A DNA stretch of 64,000 bases from Novosphingobium sp. B1 (GCF_900176395.1 NZ_FWXL01000001.1:682001-746000); one strand, 5' to 3'; positions 43,983 to 52,209 are shown, counted from the first letter of the stretch. The notes: generated by a model from the sequence alone, not told the origin. Translations and numbers: made by a program.

Positions 43983-45728
43983 TTATAGCCCGATCCCCCG
44001 ACCGCGCCCGAGCGACCAGTCTACCCCGCCGCCGGGCTGCATGGTTCCGGTGATATGCTGGCCCAGATGCGGATTGAGCGCGGGCCGCCAGGGCACGAGC
44101 TGGAAACCCACCCCGTCATCGATCATGGCGAAGCGTCCCGAGGCCAAAGCGACGCACTCACGGTAGATGCCGCTCACATAGTCGCCTGGCCCCGAAGGGC
44201 GATGGACAAGGCCCGTGCGCTGCGCGATGGCGTCGATCTGCTGCTCGATCTCCTTTTCCCGAAGCGTTGCAATCAGATCGCGCGCGAAGAGGAAGCCGGT
44301 TCCGCGTCGCTGAGCGAGCCCCTGGGTTTCGAGATGGTGAGCGCGCGCATCCATTGCATCGCGGATGTCCTGCCCGAACCCGTTGCCGGTCGCCACCGGA
44401 TCGCGCGCGATCAGCTGACGATCGAGCCAGGTCGCGCCCGGCGCTTGCACCTGTTCGGCCAGCGTGAGGTCTGAGCGGGTCGCGAGCGAGAGCCGGCTGT
44501 TGCCCTTCGCATCCTGCCAGACGCGGGTCTCGACGATCGCGCCAGTCATGGCGTCGCCGGTCATGTCGATATCGCCGAAACGCAGATGATGGGTGCGCCC
44601 GTCGGCGCCGTCGATCACGGCATAAGCGGTGCCGATCAGTTCATCATGCAGCCCGCGTTCGACCAGTCGGCCGATGATCGGATCGGCCGGCGCCGCGTTG
44701 TGAAGCGTCAGGCTGGCCAGATCAATCGCGCGGCCTTGTCCCTGCAGGGCGCGGTGCATGGTCTTGATGATGTCGGTGCGGATCGAAAGGTCGCGCAGCG
44801 TCTGCTCGGCGCCGGCACGGATCGTCCAGACCGCCGGACCCTGAGCGTCGGCAAGGCCCATCCGTTCGAGTTTCTGCGCCCGCCCGATCAGCAGTCGGTG
44901 CATCTGGGGATCATCGCCAGCCTGCGGCCGCAGATCCACGACGCCCGCCATCTCCTGGGCCATGCGCTCCAGCCGGCGATCAAGGCCGGTCCAGCGATCG
45001 GCGTCGACCTCGCGTTCGAGCGCGGTCCGAATCTCCTGCTCGCTGCGCGGCCCCAGCTCGAGCGTAACGCGCGCCTGCGCCCGGTCGCGCAGCCCTTCGC
45101 GGATATAATCGCGGTCGATGACGAGATCGGCGCCGGTGTCGTCCACCCCGCGCAGCAGCACATGGATATGGGGATTGTCGGTGTTCCAGTGATCGACCGC
45201 GACCCAGTCGAGCCGGGTGCCCAGATCACGCGCCATATCGTCCATCAGTTCGCGAGTGAAGGCGCACAGGTCCGCCATGTCGGCGGCGTCCTCAGGGCTG
45301 ACGATGAAACGGAAATGATGCCGGTCATCCTCGCAGCGTCCCGCGAAGGCCTTGCCATCCGCAGCATCGCCACGCCCGTCAAACAGGTTGGCGTCGCGCC
45401 CGTCGCGGGTGACGCCGTCGCGTTTCAGATAGGCGATGTGCCGGGCGAGCGGCGCCGAACGATAGCGGCTGCCGCGATGCCGCACGACACGCGCCTTGAT
45501 GACGACGCGGCGGGCATTGGCGGGCGAGCGAGCATTGAGCCGGGCGATGCGGCCGCGGCCATGACGCCCGGTCCCACGCCCCCGCGACGGCCCCTTGCGG
45601 CTATAGCCCGCCTTCGCGGCGGCGTGCTTGACCTGGGCGGCGAGGCTCTGCGCCTTGCGCCCCAAGCCGCTTCCCGCGTCGCGGCTCCTTCCCGGCCGCA
45701 CCTCGAAATCATCGTCGCCGATGGTCAT
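43983..45728 (-). CDS. Relaxase/mobilisation nuclease (VirD2/DUF3363 type)
   Basis: A 581-residue relaxase that nicks oriT and leads the strand into the recipient. Relaxase histidines are in DHWNTDNPHIHVLLRG (His180, His187, His189), with RHHFRFIVSPEDA ahead and a candidate catalytic Tyr100 in HIAYLKRDGV. The C-terminal half is DUF3363. I start it at 45728 (MTIGDDDFEVRPGR, GAGG upstream), matching family N-termini; an ATG 18 codons upstream is possible. Confidence 0.93.
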   Translation of the reverse strand: MTIGDDDFEVRPGRSRDAGSGLGRKAQSLAAQVKHAAAKAGYSRKGPSRGRGTGRHGRGRIARLNARSPANARRVVIKARVVRHRGSRYRSAPLARHIAYLKRDGVTRDGRDANLFDGRGDAADGKAFAGRCEDDRHHFRFIVSPEDAADMADLCAFTRELMDDMARDLGTRLDWVAVDHWNTDNPHIHVLLRGVDDTGADLVIDRDYIREGLRDRAQARVTLELGPRSEQEIRTALEREVDADRWTGLDRRLERMAQEMAGVVDLRPQAGDDPQMHRLLIGRAQKLERMGLADAQGPAVWTIRAGAEQTLRDLSIRTDIIKTMHRALQGQGRAIDLASLTLHNAAPADPIIGRLVERGLHDELIGTAYAVIDGADGRTHHLRFGDIDMTGDAMTGAIVETRVWQDAKGNSRLSLATRSDLTLAEQVQAPGATWLDRQLIARDPVATGNGFGQDIRDAMDARAHHLETQGLAQRRGTGFLFARDLIATLREKEIEQQIDAIAQRTGLVHRPSGPGDYVSGIYRECVALASGRFAMIDDGVGFQLVPWRPALNPHLGQHITGTMQPGGGVDWSLGRGRGIGL

Positions 45729-45814
45729 AGGGGCCTCGAAAATGGCGTTGCCACCCGCTGACACCTTGAATTGACGCGACAATCGCCAAAACGCGCCACC
45801 CGGCCCAATGCCGT

Positions 45815-45868
45815 GCCACCTGGAGAAACCCTACAATCCCAACCACATGACGCCCCACAGGTGGCGTC
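45815..45868. other. Inverted repeats upstream of relaxase: oriT candidate or terminator
   Basis: GCCACCTG (45815-45822) and CAGGTGGC (45858-45865) form an 8-bp inverted repeat 35 nt apart. Inside lies a hairpin GACGCC/GGCGTC (45849-45868) followed on the plus strand by CTTTTTATC. The position just ahead of the relaxase gene suits oriT, but the T-run also makes it a possible rho-independent terminator. No known nic consensus was found. Confidence 0.35.
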
Positions 45869-45972
45869 CTTTTTATCTCGCCATCCCTTTTTGCCTTCGA
45901 TTTCCGCAACTTGTCCTCCTTTCCACCGCACTACGCCCTGCGCTGAATCACGCCAGCGAACACCAGCGCGGC

Positions 45973-46782
45973 TCATCGCTCGCTGCTCCCGGAAACGGGC
46001 GCGAACAGCCCATGCGCAGCGGGGGTGGAGGCGCGTGAAGAGCGCATGGCAGCCTCAGAAGATGGGGCAGAGATGAGCCGCTCGGCCTGCATGGGCGGCG
46101 CAGCGTCCGATAGCGTATCGTCGCTGTCCGGTTCGCCATCGCCGCGCAGCACGAACAGCGTCGCGCTGCGCCAGGAGGGCGCGGCCGGTGCGATCGGCGT
46201 GCGCGAAACCCCGGGCAGATCGGCGGGCGCAGCGACGCCGGATGTGCCGACCATCGGCGCGATCTTCGCCACATAGGCGATGGTCTCGGCGGGCAGCGAA
46301 CGCCCCCGTATGCGCCAGTCATCAACGCGACCGGGGCCGGCATTATAGGCAGCGAGCGCGCTGGGCAGATCGCCGTAGCGATCGACCATTTCGCGCAAGT
46401 ACGCCGCACCGGCGAGGATATTGGCGCGCACGTCCCAAGGACCGTCGCCAAGTCCATAGCGTGCGGTCAACCCCGCCCAGGTGGCGGGCATGATCTGCAA
46501 GAGGCCGATCGCGCCAACCCGCGAAACTGCCGCCGGATTGCCGTTGCTTTCGGTGCGCATCACGGCCCATATCCACGCCTCCGGAATGCCGAAACGCTGC
46601 GCCGCCTCGGCAACATGCGGTGCGTAAGGATGCACGGCGACGGAGGCGACCTGCGCCGCCGCCGTGCCCGGGGCCAGCAGAGCGATGGCCGGGAAGAGGA
46701 AGAAAGCCGTGCCAGTGATGGCCGATGCGGCGGCGAGGCGGATGGCGCGGCAACGGCAGCGCGAAACGAAGCGGGCGCGCAT
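45973..46782 (-). CDS. Lytic transglycosylase (VirB1-like)
   Basis: A 269-residue exported SLT-type transglycosylase: signal peptide (to APGTAAAQ), catalytic Glu78 in AVMRTESNGNP, followed by VGAIGLLQIMPATW and SALAAYNAGPGRVDDW. It opens peptidoglycan for the conjugation channel. The C-terminal ~90 residues are low-complexity. Start at 46782 lies 4 bp after the DUF736 stop. Confidence 0.92.
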   Translation of the reverse strand: MRARFVSRCRCRAIRLAAASAITGTAFFLFPAIALLAPGTAAAQVASVAVHPYAPHVAEAAQRFGIPEAWIWAVMRTESNGNPAAVSRVGAIGLLQIMPATWAGLTARYGLGDGPWDVRANILAGAAYLREMVDRYGDLPSALAAYNAGPGRVDDWRIRGRSLPAETIAYVAKIAPMVGTSGVAAPADLPGVSRTPIAPAAPSWRSATLFVLRGDGEPDSDDTLSDAAPPMQAERLISAPSSEAAMRSSRASTPAAHGLFAPVSGSSER

Positions 46783-46786
46783 CGGC

Positions 46787-47131
46787 CTATTCCGCCTTGG
46801 GGCGCTGCAGACGCGGCGACCAGAGCAGCACATGCGCGTCGTCGTCGCGGTGCGAGCGCAGCAGATTGGCGCGAACCGGACGCGGGAAGGACGGGCAATC
46901 GAGCTCGACGGCGATGAAGCCGCCCGCCTTGCCCTCATGGTTCCAGCCGGAACCGACCTCCAGCCCGACGCCCTCGGGCGCGGCATCATCGGCGAGATGA
47001 ACCCGCCAGTCGGGCGCACGGCCAGAGCCGGTAAAGCCGGTGGGCACGAGCCGCAGCGGCACGTCGAGCGTGAGCGTCAGCAAACGCCCGGCGAAGCCGT
47101 CGCCGGACGTTTCAAAGCAACCGATCTGCAT
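46787..47131 (-). CDS. DUF736 protein
   Basis: A 114-residue DUF736 protein (MQIGCFETSGDGFAGRLLTL...VHLADDAAPEGVGLEVGSGW). Excellent ribosome site AAAGGAG. It overlaps the traF 3' end by 20 bp. DUF736 proteins are common on conjugative elements and of unproven function; a role as small DNA- or nucleoprotein-associated factors is only a guess. Two more copies of the family are at 51785 and 54664. Confidence 0.88.
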   Translation of the reverse strand: MQIGCFETSGDGFAGRLLTLTLDVPLRLVPTGFTGSGRAPDWRVHLADDAAPEGVGLEVGSGWNHEGKAGGFIAVELDCPSFPRPVRANLLRSHRDDDAHVLLWSPRLQRPKAE

Positions 47132-47720
47132 CGGACTTCTCCTTTTGCGTGATGGAAGGATGGGAGCGCGCGCCGCCGAAGCGCCAGCGCAGCGGCGCGT
47201 CCGGCGTGTCGCGCGTGAGGATGGGTGTCGCGCGGCCGCGCAGTCCTGTGGCCAGAATCGGCCCGAAATAGCGCCCGTCGAAACTGTCCGTCGCGTCATT
47301 GAGCAGGAACAGTTCGTCATCGCGCAGCACGTGGCAGCCGCGCCAGACCGGCAAGGGTCGGCCATGACTGTCTGAGGTTCTTGCTATCGCGGCGCGGCGT
47401 CCGTCGATCGTCACCGCCCTATCGCGGCGGCAGATCTGGGCGCCGGGACGCGCGGCGATACGCTTCAACAGCGGCACGCCAACCGGCAGATAATGGCGCT
47501 CGGCCATGAGCCGGGCGAGCGCGGGCGGCGGCGCGACGGCGACCATATCGCCGACCGCCGGGTCGCGCAGCGGATTGATCGCATATAGCCCGACTGGTGC
47601 GCTCGGGCTGGCGTTCCACACCAGCAATTTGGGCATGGGCACGATGAGCGTACTCAGCGCCATACCGATCGCCACGCCGGTCAGATGCGGCACATAATGG
47701 GAGAGCGGAAGCCGGCTCAT
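47112..47720 (-). CDS. traF: TraF-type S26 signal peptidase
   Basis: A 202-residue membrane peptidase of family S26: N-terminal helix (GVAIGMALSTLIVPMPKLL), catalytic Ser40 in NASPSAPVGLY and Lys86 in LLKRIAA. In IncP elements TraF matures and cyclises the TrbC pilin, encoded here at 10694-11029. Its start overlaps the DUF2840 stop by 4 bp. Confidence 0.92.
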   Translation of the reverse strand: MSRLPLSHYVPHLTGVAIGMALSTLIVPMPKLLVWNASPSAPVGLYAINPLRDPAVGDMVAVAPPPALARLMAERHYLPVGVPLLKRIAARPGAQICRRDRAVTIDGRRAAIARTSDSHGRPLPVWRGCHVLRDDELFLLNDATDSFDGRYFGPILATGLRGRATPILTRDTPDAPLRWRFGGARSHPSITQKEKSDADRLL

Positions 47721-48235
47721 TGCCCCAGCGCCTTGCGCTTGAGCCAGGCCTGATGGCGCTCTGCCGTATAATCGCGGAACGGCTGACCGGCGCTCAGCCG
47801 ATTGTGAACATGGCGCCAGTGATCGGGCGCGATATCGCAGGGATGGAGGCCGATGGCCTCGATCTGGTCGATCGCCTCTATCACGGTGCGGACCTTGGGC
47901 CAGCCCTCGATCGAGAGCAGCAGTTCGCCGCCCGGCCGCACGAAAGGCAGGGTCGTATAAGGCTCACCGCTGCGCACCGTTCGCAGGATGTCGATGCGCG
48001 AATGGACGGTGCCATAGTCGTTGGCCGACCAGCGCATGAACGCGACGACGGCATCGGGCCGGAAGGCAAGGATGCGGGTCTTGCGGCTGACGATCCGTTC
48101 GCCAGCGATCCGGCCGAAGCGGATCCAGTGTTCGAGCCGCTTCTCGATCCAGATCAGTTCGATCTCGGTGCGGTCGCTGCGGGGCAGAGGAAAGTGACCG
48201 GCGGGCTTGCGCGCGCCGGGAGGCAAGTCGGTCAT
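47717..48235 (-). CDS. DUF2840 protein
   Basis: A 172-residue DUF2840 protein (TEIELIWIEKRLEHWIRFGR; PFRDYTAERHQAWLKRKAL). It always appears next to TraF in this class of element; function unknown. ATG at 48235 with GGAG upstream. A much longer frame upstream reads across the origin-like region and repA and is not coding. A parA gene is normally found just upstream; it is missing here. Confidence 0.85.
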   Translation of the reverse strand: MTDLPPGARKPAGHFPLPRSDRTEIELIWIEKRLEHWIRFGRIAGERIVSRKTRILAFRPDAVVAFMRWSANDYGTVHSRIDILRTVRSGEPYTTLPFVRPGGELLLSIEGWPKVRTVIEAIDQIEAIGLHPCDIAPDHWRHVHNRLSAGQPFRDYTAERHQAWLKRKALGQ

Positions 48236-48450
48236 GGCAGATCTCCGAAAAAGGTGGCGGAAGGACCGCCGGTTCGCAGCCGAAGCGCAGCACGGCAGCG
48301 ATGCGAACGGCGACGAGGCGCATCCTGCCCGCATCAATCTCGCCGCGGAGCGGGGTCGCCCGGTTGCGCGGCGGTGGTCGATGAGCAGCATGATGGCTGT
48401 CTCCCACGATCGCGCGCGGACGCACCCGGCGGGAATCGGGGGCGCAAATC

Positions 48451-48649
48451 GTCCACAGGCCTGCAGACGGTTAGCAAGAGTCCGAAGGACTCTCTTGTTA
48501 GCACCGTTAGAAGGGGGTCGATTCACCGCAGATTTGCGGCGAGTCGCGCGCCATGCCGGTTTTTCATAGGCCAAGCGGGCAGTTTTCAATCGGCCAGGTC
48601 GCGTGGTTTTTAATAGGCCATGTCTCATGGCCGGTTGTCCACAGGCCTG
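48451..48649. other. Putative oriV: iterons, DnaA-like boxes and hairpin
   Basis: Three direct repeats of TTTTnAATnGGCCA type occur at 48560-48573 (CAT variant), 48583-48596 and 48607-48620, period 23-24 bp. A 13-mer GTCCACAGGCCTG, containing a DnaA-box-like TCCACA, flanks them at 48451-48463 and 48637-48649. A hairpin AGAGTCC-GAA-GGACTCT lies at 48477-48493 among three GTTAG copies. Adjacent to repA. Together this looks like an iteron origin; a parA gene usually found here is absent. Confidence 0.55.
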
Positions 48650-49509
48650 AGCTTGAGCCGGCGCATGGCGCGATCGAGCGGATCGACCGGGGCGGCAACG
48701 AAGTTCAGCCGCTCGCGGCCGAAGCCATATTCGATGGTGAGGATATAACCGGGAAGCGCCTGGCGGTGGACGATGGCGCGCACTTCGAACGCGAATTGCT
48801 TCAATGGCGAGAGCGCGCCCGACTTGAGATGCAGATGCGCGATGTCGAAGCTCCAGCCGCCAGGCTGGTGACCGCCATGCTTGCGCACGATGCGGTAGAG
48901 CCAGCGTTCCAGGCCGCCCGTGAGATCGAAATAGGCGCGGTCGATGGTGAGCACGAGCGCGCGATCGACGACACCGGCATAAAACCAGTCGGGCAGGATC
49001 AGTTCGATGCCGAGCGGGCGCCCCTGGCCGTCGGCCAGTTCGCGCCATTCGTTGATCCAGGAAAAGCGATGGCGACGGCGCTGGTGCTGCTGGCGGATCG
49101 ACGTGGCGACGGTGGTCGATTGCAAACGGTCCAGCGCAGCCTTCAGGCGATCATAATGATCGCGGCCGATGCTGCGGCCGGTGAAGGCGAGGATTTCATG
49201 GGGCGTGGTCATCATGAGGCGCGAGGTCGCTCGCCCGGCGTCACGGGCCTGAACGATCTGGCTCGCCGCCCAGATCAGCACGTCCGCGTCCCAGATGGTC
49301 GCCATGCCGTGCTCGGGCACGGCTTCGACCGAGATCCAGGTTTCGCCCATGCGAAACTCGATCGGTGCGGTGCGCTTGCGCTTGGCAAGGCTGAAAAAGG
49401 GCCAGGACATGAGATCCTGCGCGTCGCGCGGCGCGATCTCGCCCGGCATCGACCGGAACAGGTCGAGCTGGGCGCGTTCGCCCGGATCGCAGCGGACATG
49501 AAGCGACAT
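48625..49509 (-). CDS. repA: RepA-type replication initiator
   Basis: A 294-residue replication initiator of the RPA/pfam10134 class (APRDAQDLMSWPFFSLAKRK; YFDLTGGLERWLYRIVRKHG; LKQFAFEVRAIVHRQALPGY). It would bind iterons and allow autonomous replication after excision or in a new host. Repeats of iteron type lie just past its 3' end. Six bases separate it from the excisionase-like gene upstream. Confidence 0.9.
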   Translation of the reverse strand: MSLHVRCDPGERAQLDLFRSMPGEIAPRDAQDLMSWPFFSLAKRKRTAPIEFRMGETWISVEAVPEHGMATIWDADVLIWAASQIVQARDAGRATSRLMMTTPHEILAFTGRSIGRDHYDRLKAALDRLQSTTVATSIRQQHQRRRHRFSWINEWRELADGQGRPLGIELILPDWFYAGVVDRALVLTIDRAYFDLTGGLERWLYRIVRKHGGHQPGGWSFDIAHLHLKSGALSPLKQFAFEVRAIVHRQALPGYILTIEYGFGRERLNFVAAPVDPLDRAMRRLKLRPVDNRP

Positions 49510-49515
49510 CGCCGT

Positions 49516-49815
49516 TCAGTCCTGCCTGAACCGACGCTGCGCGGGCAGGACGGTGCCGACGCCGGGATCGGAGGTGGATTTGCGGGTGCCGCGCGCGGCC
49601 CAGGCGTCGAGATCGTCGATCGCATAGACGATCCGCCCGCCCAGCCGGCGATAGACCGGGCCGGTGCCGTAGCAGCGATGCTTTTCAAGGGTGCGTGGAG
49701 ATAGACCCAGATGCGTCGCGGCATCGGGGGTCTTGAGATAGCGCGGTCGCACGATCGCGGCGAGATTTGGCTCGGCGAGATAGCGGGGACGAGCGGCGAC
49801 AGGCTCGGGTTCCAT
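49516..49815 (-). CDS. AlpA/MerR-type excisionase-like protein
   Basis: A 99-residue protein with a helix_turn_helix_17-type winged domain (RYLKTPDAATHLGLSPRTLEKHRCYGTGP...IVYAIDDLDAW). Proteins of this type act as recombination directionality factors (RdfS in ICEMlSym) or activators. AGGAGG lies 7 nt before the ATG at 49815, so it may be strongly translated. Position between repA and the DUF2285 module fits an excision role; the integrase is outside the window. Confidence 0.8.
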   Translation of the reverse strand: MEPEPVAARPRYLAEPNLAAIVRPRYLKTPDAATHLGLSPRTLEKHRCYGTGPVYRRLGGRIVYAIDDLDAWAARGTRKSTSDPGVGTVLPAQRRFRQD

Positions 49816-49929
49816 GGGCGTCCTCCTGACAAGGGCCGGCAGCAACGGCGCTGACCGGCGATGAGGAGGGCAGGATTGGCGGGGGCAATGGCGTCGAAGA
49901 AGGGACAGGAAAAAAGAGAAATTATGTCC

Positions 49930-50520
49930 CTATGGGCCGCCCAGCAGAGTGCGATATCCTCCCTCGACGAGTCGTGCGGCCTCAACGAGCCAGCGGCGCA
50001 GCCGCTTGCGCTCGGCGCTGTCCACCCAGTCTCCCGATGTAATCGCGGCACAGGCCGGATCGACGAGCACCGCCGCCATTTCGCGCAAGGGAACGCCGAC
50101 GCGGGCGCCATCGAGGAGGCGCAGGAGGATGTGGAGATGCGATCGTCGTGACATGGTGTCCCAAAGGCTTTCGGGAGAAGGCTCGCGCGTCTCGCCGCCA
50201 AGCCGCGCCATCAGCCATTGGGCGGTGCGGGCGCGCGTGCGGTTGGGAGCCTCGAACGGCAGGAGGATTGAACCCCAGCGCTCGGCATCGGGCTCGATGC
50301 GCAGATGAACGATCGTCTCGCGCTCGCCCATCACGGCGTGAAGGCCGTCCTCGCCCTTCTCGATGATCGACAGGCCCGGCAAGCTGCGCAGTTCGATCGG
50401 CGCCGCAGCTGTGAAGCGCGCCGGTACGCGGCCGATCAACACGGTGAAGCGATTGACGTCGGCGTGCCAGATCACCCTTTCCGGTGGAGCGGGTTGTTCA
50501 GGATCGATCAGGAAATCGCA
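49930..50520 (-). CDS. DUF2285 half of an FseA-like frameshifted activator
   Basis: About 196 codons read in +1 register relative to the DUF6499 gene upstream, beginning CDFLIDPEQPAPPERVIW and ending in a DUF2285 helix-turn-helix variant (LLRLLDGARVGVPLREMAAV...GGYRTLLGG). No ribosome site or good start codon precedes the conserved part, and in relatives RWGLxFLxDP runs straight through. So it is probably made only by +1 frameshift at about 50522, giving a 257-residue fusion. FseA activates excision in ICEMlSym. Confidence 0.75.
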   Translation of the reverse strand, partial: CDFLIDPEQPAPPERVIWHADVNRFTVLIGRVPARFTAAAPIELRSLPGLSIIEKGEDGLHAVMGERETIVHLRIEPDAERWGSILLPFEAPNRTRARTAQWLMARLGGETREPSPESLWDTMSRRSHLHILLRLLDGARVGVPLREMAAVLVDPACAAITSGDWVDSAERKRLRRWLVEAARLVEGGYRTLLGGP

Positions 50521-50704
50521 GCCCCCACCGCTGGGCGGCAACGGCTTCCTCCTTTCGATCGGGATTTTTCCGGCGGGCAATTTGATCGAAATCGCGGTTG
50601 TAAGCGGCATTGCGCCGCAGAAACTCGAAAGCGGCGATGCCGATATCGGCATTGTCGGGAAGACGCGCGGATTCACCCGCGCGCCAGACGTCGGCTGGCG
50701 ACAT
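50498..50704 (-). CDS. DUF6499 half of an FseA-like frameshifted activator
   Basis: A 68-codon frame (MSPADVWRAGESARLPDNAD...FEFLRRNAAYNRDF) with GGGAGGAG just upstream. The DUF6499 domain ends with AAQRWG; the zero frame then runs only eight more codons to a stop, while +1 continues as DUF2285. The shift site TGG-GGG-CTG allows a Gly tRNA to slip. Same design as msi172/msi171 in Mesorhizobium. Confidence 0.8.
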   Translation of the reverse strand: MSPADVWRAGESARLPDNADIGIAAFEFLRRNAAYNRDFDQIARRKNPDRKEEAVAAQRWGLRFPDRS

Positions 50705-50803
50705 AGTCTCCTCCCAGAACTTTTTGGGAAGGCAGGCTATCGCGGCAACCCTCGCGCGAATAATACGCCTCACGGCGTCAGCGGCGCATCGGGAAGCTCT
50801 TTT

Positions 50804-51094
50804 TCAGGATTTTTCAGTCGAGTCGCGTCGATGCAATTCCAGTTCGGCAAGCTGCCGGTAGCCGACCTCGGTCATCCAGCGGGCGCGGGCAAGATGCCCG
50901 TCATAGACCCGCCGTGCCCGATCGGGCTCTCGGGCGGCGTCGATTCCGAACAGGCTGACGATGGCTTGCCGCCAGGGCTTGTCCGCCGCCTTCTCCACAT
51001 CGAGCAGATGGATATAAGCATCCAGATGCGCGAGGTCGTAAGCGGTGAGCGCATCCCCGCCGGGCGGCCCATCCTGGAAGGGTTCGATCGTCAT
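50804..51094 (-). CDS. Small DUF2285 protein (QseM-like anti-activator)
   Basis: A 96-residue protein that is essentially one DUF2285 domain (LAHLDAYIHLLDVEKAADKP...GIDAAREPDRARRVYDGHLA...GYRQLAEL). In ICEMlSym the small DUF2285 protein QseM binds and blocks FseA. Here it lies just upstream of the FseA-like pair and diverges from an XRE regulator, the same arrangement as qseM-qseC. ATG 51094 has AAGGA upstream. Role inferred from layout. Confidence 0.7.
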   Translation of the reverse strand: MTIEPFQDGPPGGDALTAYDLAHLDAYIHLLDVEKAADKPWRQAIVSLFGIDAAREPDRARRVYDGHLARARWMTEVGYRQLAELELHRRDSTEKS

Positions 51095-51456
51095 GCGCAG
51101 ACATCCTTCCCTTATCCCATGGCTGGCGCCCAATGCCGCGGGTGGCGCGACAAGGCGCAGGCCATTTCAAGGCCCTCGCAAACCCTCCATTCTGGATCGA
51201 TTGCCTTTAGCGGGCTGAACGCGCCCAGACGACTCTTTGTCCCACAGCTAGTTTGGGCAGGTTTAGAGGGGGTTAAGCCGGCCGCACCTCCGAACGGACG
51301 GACGACGGAATGAGCGTAACGGACGCCATCGGCATTTTGATCGAGTCGAACCGACGTCGGTGAGCAAAAGCGGAAAGGGCTGGTCGGTCCGCCCCCCATC
51401 GAGCCCCGCCTTCTCCCGCCACGAACATCAAAGCCATCAGTTGCACTCCCTGATTT

Positions 51457-51493
51457 ATTACATATTATAGTTGATAAACTTATAGTATGTAAT
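51457..51493. promoter_or_regulatory. Operator-like palindrome ahead of the XRE regulator
   Basis: ATTACATATTATAGTT and, after GATA, AACTTATAGTATGTAAT form a near-perfect AT-rich palindrome of 37 bp in a GC-rich neighbourhood, 18 bp upstream of the XRE start codon. Probably bound by the XRE protein and covering its promoter. The remaining 360 bp toward the DUF2285 gene show nothing recognisable. Confidence 0.6.
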
Positions 51494-51510
51494 TGCCGAT
51501 TCATAGACGC

Positions 51511-51729
51511 ATGGACATGCGCGTGTTGGTCGGCCGGAACTTTGCCCGCCTGCGTCGGGAGAAAGGCCTGACGCAGGAGGAAGTCGAGGCGCTTTCGGGA
51601 TTCAGTCAACAATATCTGAGCAGCCTCGAGCGCGGGCGGCGCAATCCGACCGTCATCACCTTGTATGAACTGTCCAGTGCATTGGGCGTCAGCCACATCG
51701 ATCTCATCCGTCCCGATGACTGCCCTTGA
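51511..51729 (+). CDS. XRE-family regulator (QseC-like)
   Basis: A 72-residue XRE protein, almost all HTH (FARLRREKGLTQEEVEALSG...SSLERGRRNPTVITLYELSS). It is divergent from the small DUF2285 gene, as QseC is from QseM, where it sets a switch on transfer. The ATG at 51511 is chosen; an earlier TTG overlaps the palindrome. Confidence 0.85.
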   Translation: MDMRVLVGRNFARLRREKGLTQEEVEALSGFSQQYLSSLERGRRNPTVITLYELSSALGVSHIDLIRPDDCP

Positions 51730-51784
51730 ACGCTTCGCGCGACGAGGCGCCACCCGGCCGATGCCGGGTGGCGCCTCGTCCGGC

Positions 51785-52102
51785 TCAGTCCCGCGCCCGG
51801 CGGACGGGCCGGTTCCAGACCAGGTCATAACCGCCATCTTCGTCCGCGAAGAGCTGCGCGAAGATCGGGGCGACGAAGCTGGGATCGTCGAGCTTGACCG
51901 AGAGATAGGGGCGGTTGTCGCTGGTCCGCTTCTCCCACGCGGCGCCGATTTCGGCGTCTCCCACATAGATGCGATGGCTGGGTGCATTGCCGCTGGCCTC
52001 GCTGTCCGGGACGAAGCGAACCGCCTTGGCCTGAAGCCCGAGCGTGACTATGTCGCCCTTGAGTTCGCCCGAGACCTTTTTGAAGCTACCGATCCTTGCC
52101 AT
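51785..52102 (-). CDS. DUF736 protein
   Basis: A 105-residue canonical DUF736 protein (ARIGSFKKVSGELKGDIVTL; SHRIYVGDAEIGAAWEKRT; YLSVKLDDPSFVAPIFAQLF). AAGGAAG precedes the ATG, with an ATGGT-loop hairpin (52122-52148) just before it. Function unknown; accessory to conjugative elements. Confidence 0.9.
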   Translation of the reverse strand: MARIGSFKKVSGELKGDIVTLGLQAKAVRFVPDSEASGNAPSHRIYVGDAEIGAAWEKRTSDNRPYLSVKLDDPSFVAPIFAQLFADEDGGYDLVWNRPVRRARD

Positions 52103-52121
52103 TGCCTGTCTTCCTTTTGCT

Positions 52122-52148
52122 TCGAGCCCGCAACCATCGCGGCCTCGA
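52122..52148 (-). promoter_or_regulatory. Leader hairpin with ATGGT loop
   Basis: On the minus strand TCGAG-G-CCGC, a loop containing ATGGT, then GCGG-G-CTCGA form a 9-bp stem with one mismatch, ending 8 bp before the ribosome site of the DUF736 gene. The same loop recurs in the leaders at 53359, 54996 and 63292. Confidence 0.5.
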
Positions 52149-52209
52149 TGCGTTAAGGGAGCCGAGAGGCGACGGGCGCCGCAGCCTTCGGCCCGCAGCG
52201 CAGCAGAGG

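Noticed and set aside
48560..48620. CRISPR-like array
   Set aside because: Only three 14-bp repeats, degenerate, with 9-10 bp between them, and no cas gene; iterons fit better next to repA.
48236..49048. Upstream extension of the DUF2840 frame
   Set aside because: It reads across the origin-like repeats and repA in another frame; the ATG at 48235 with GGAG fits the family length.
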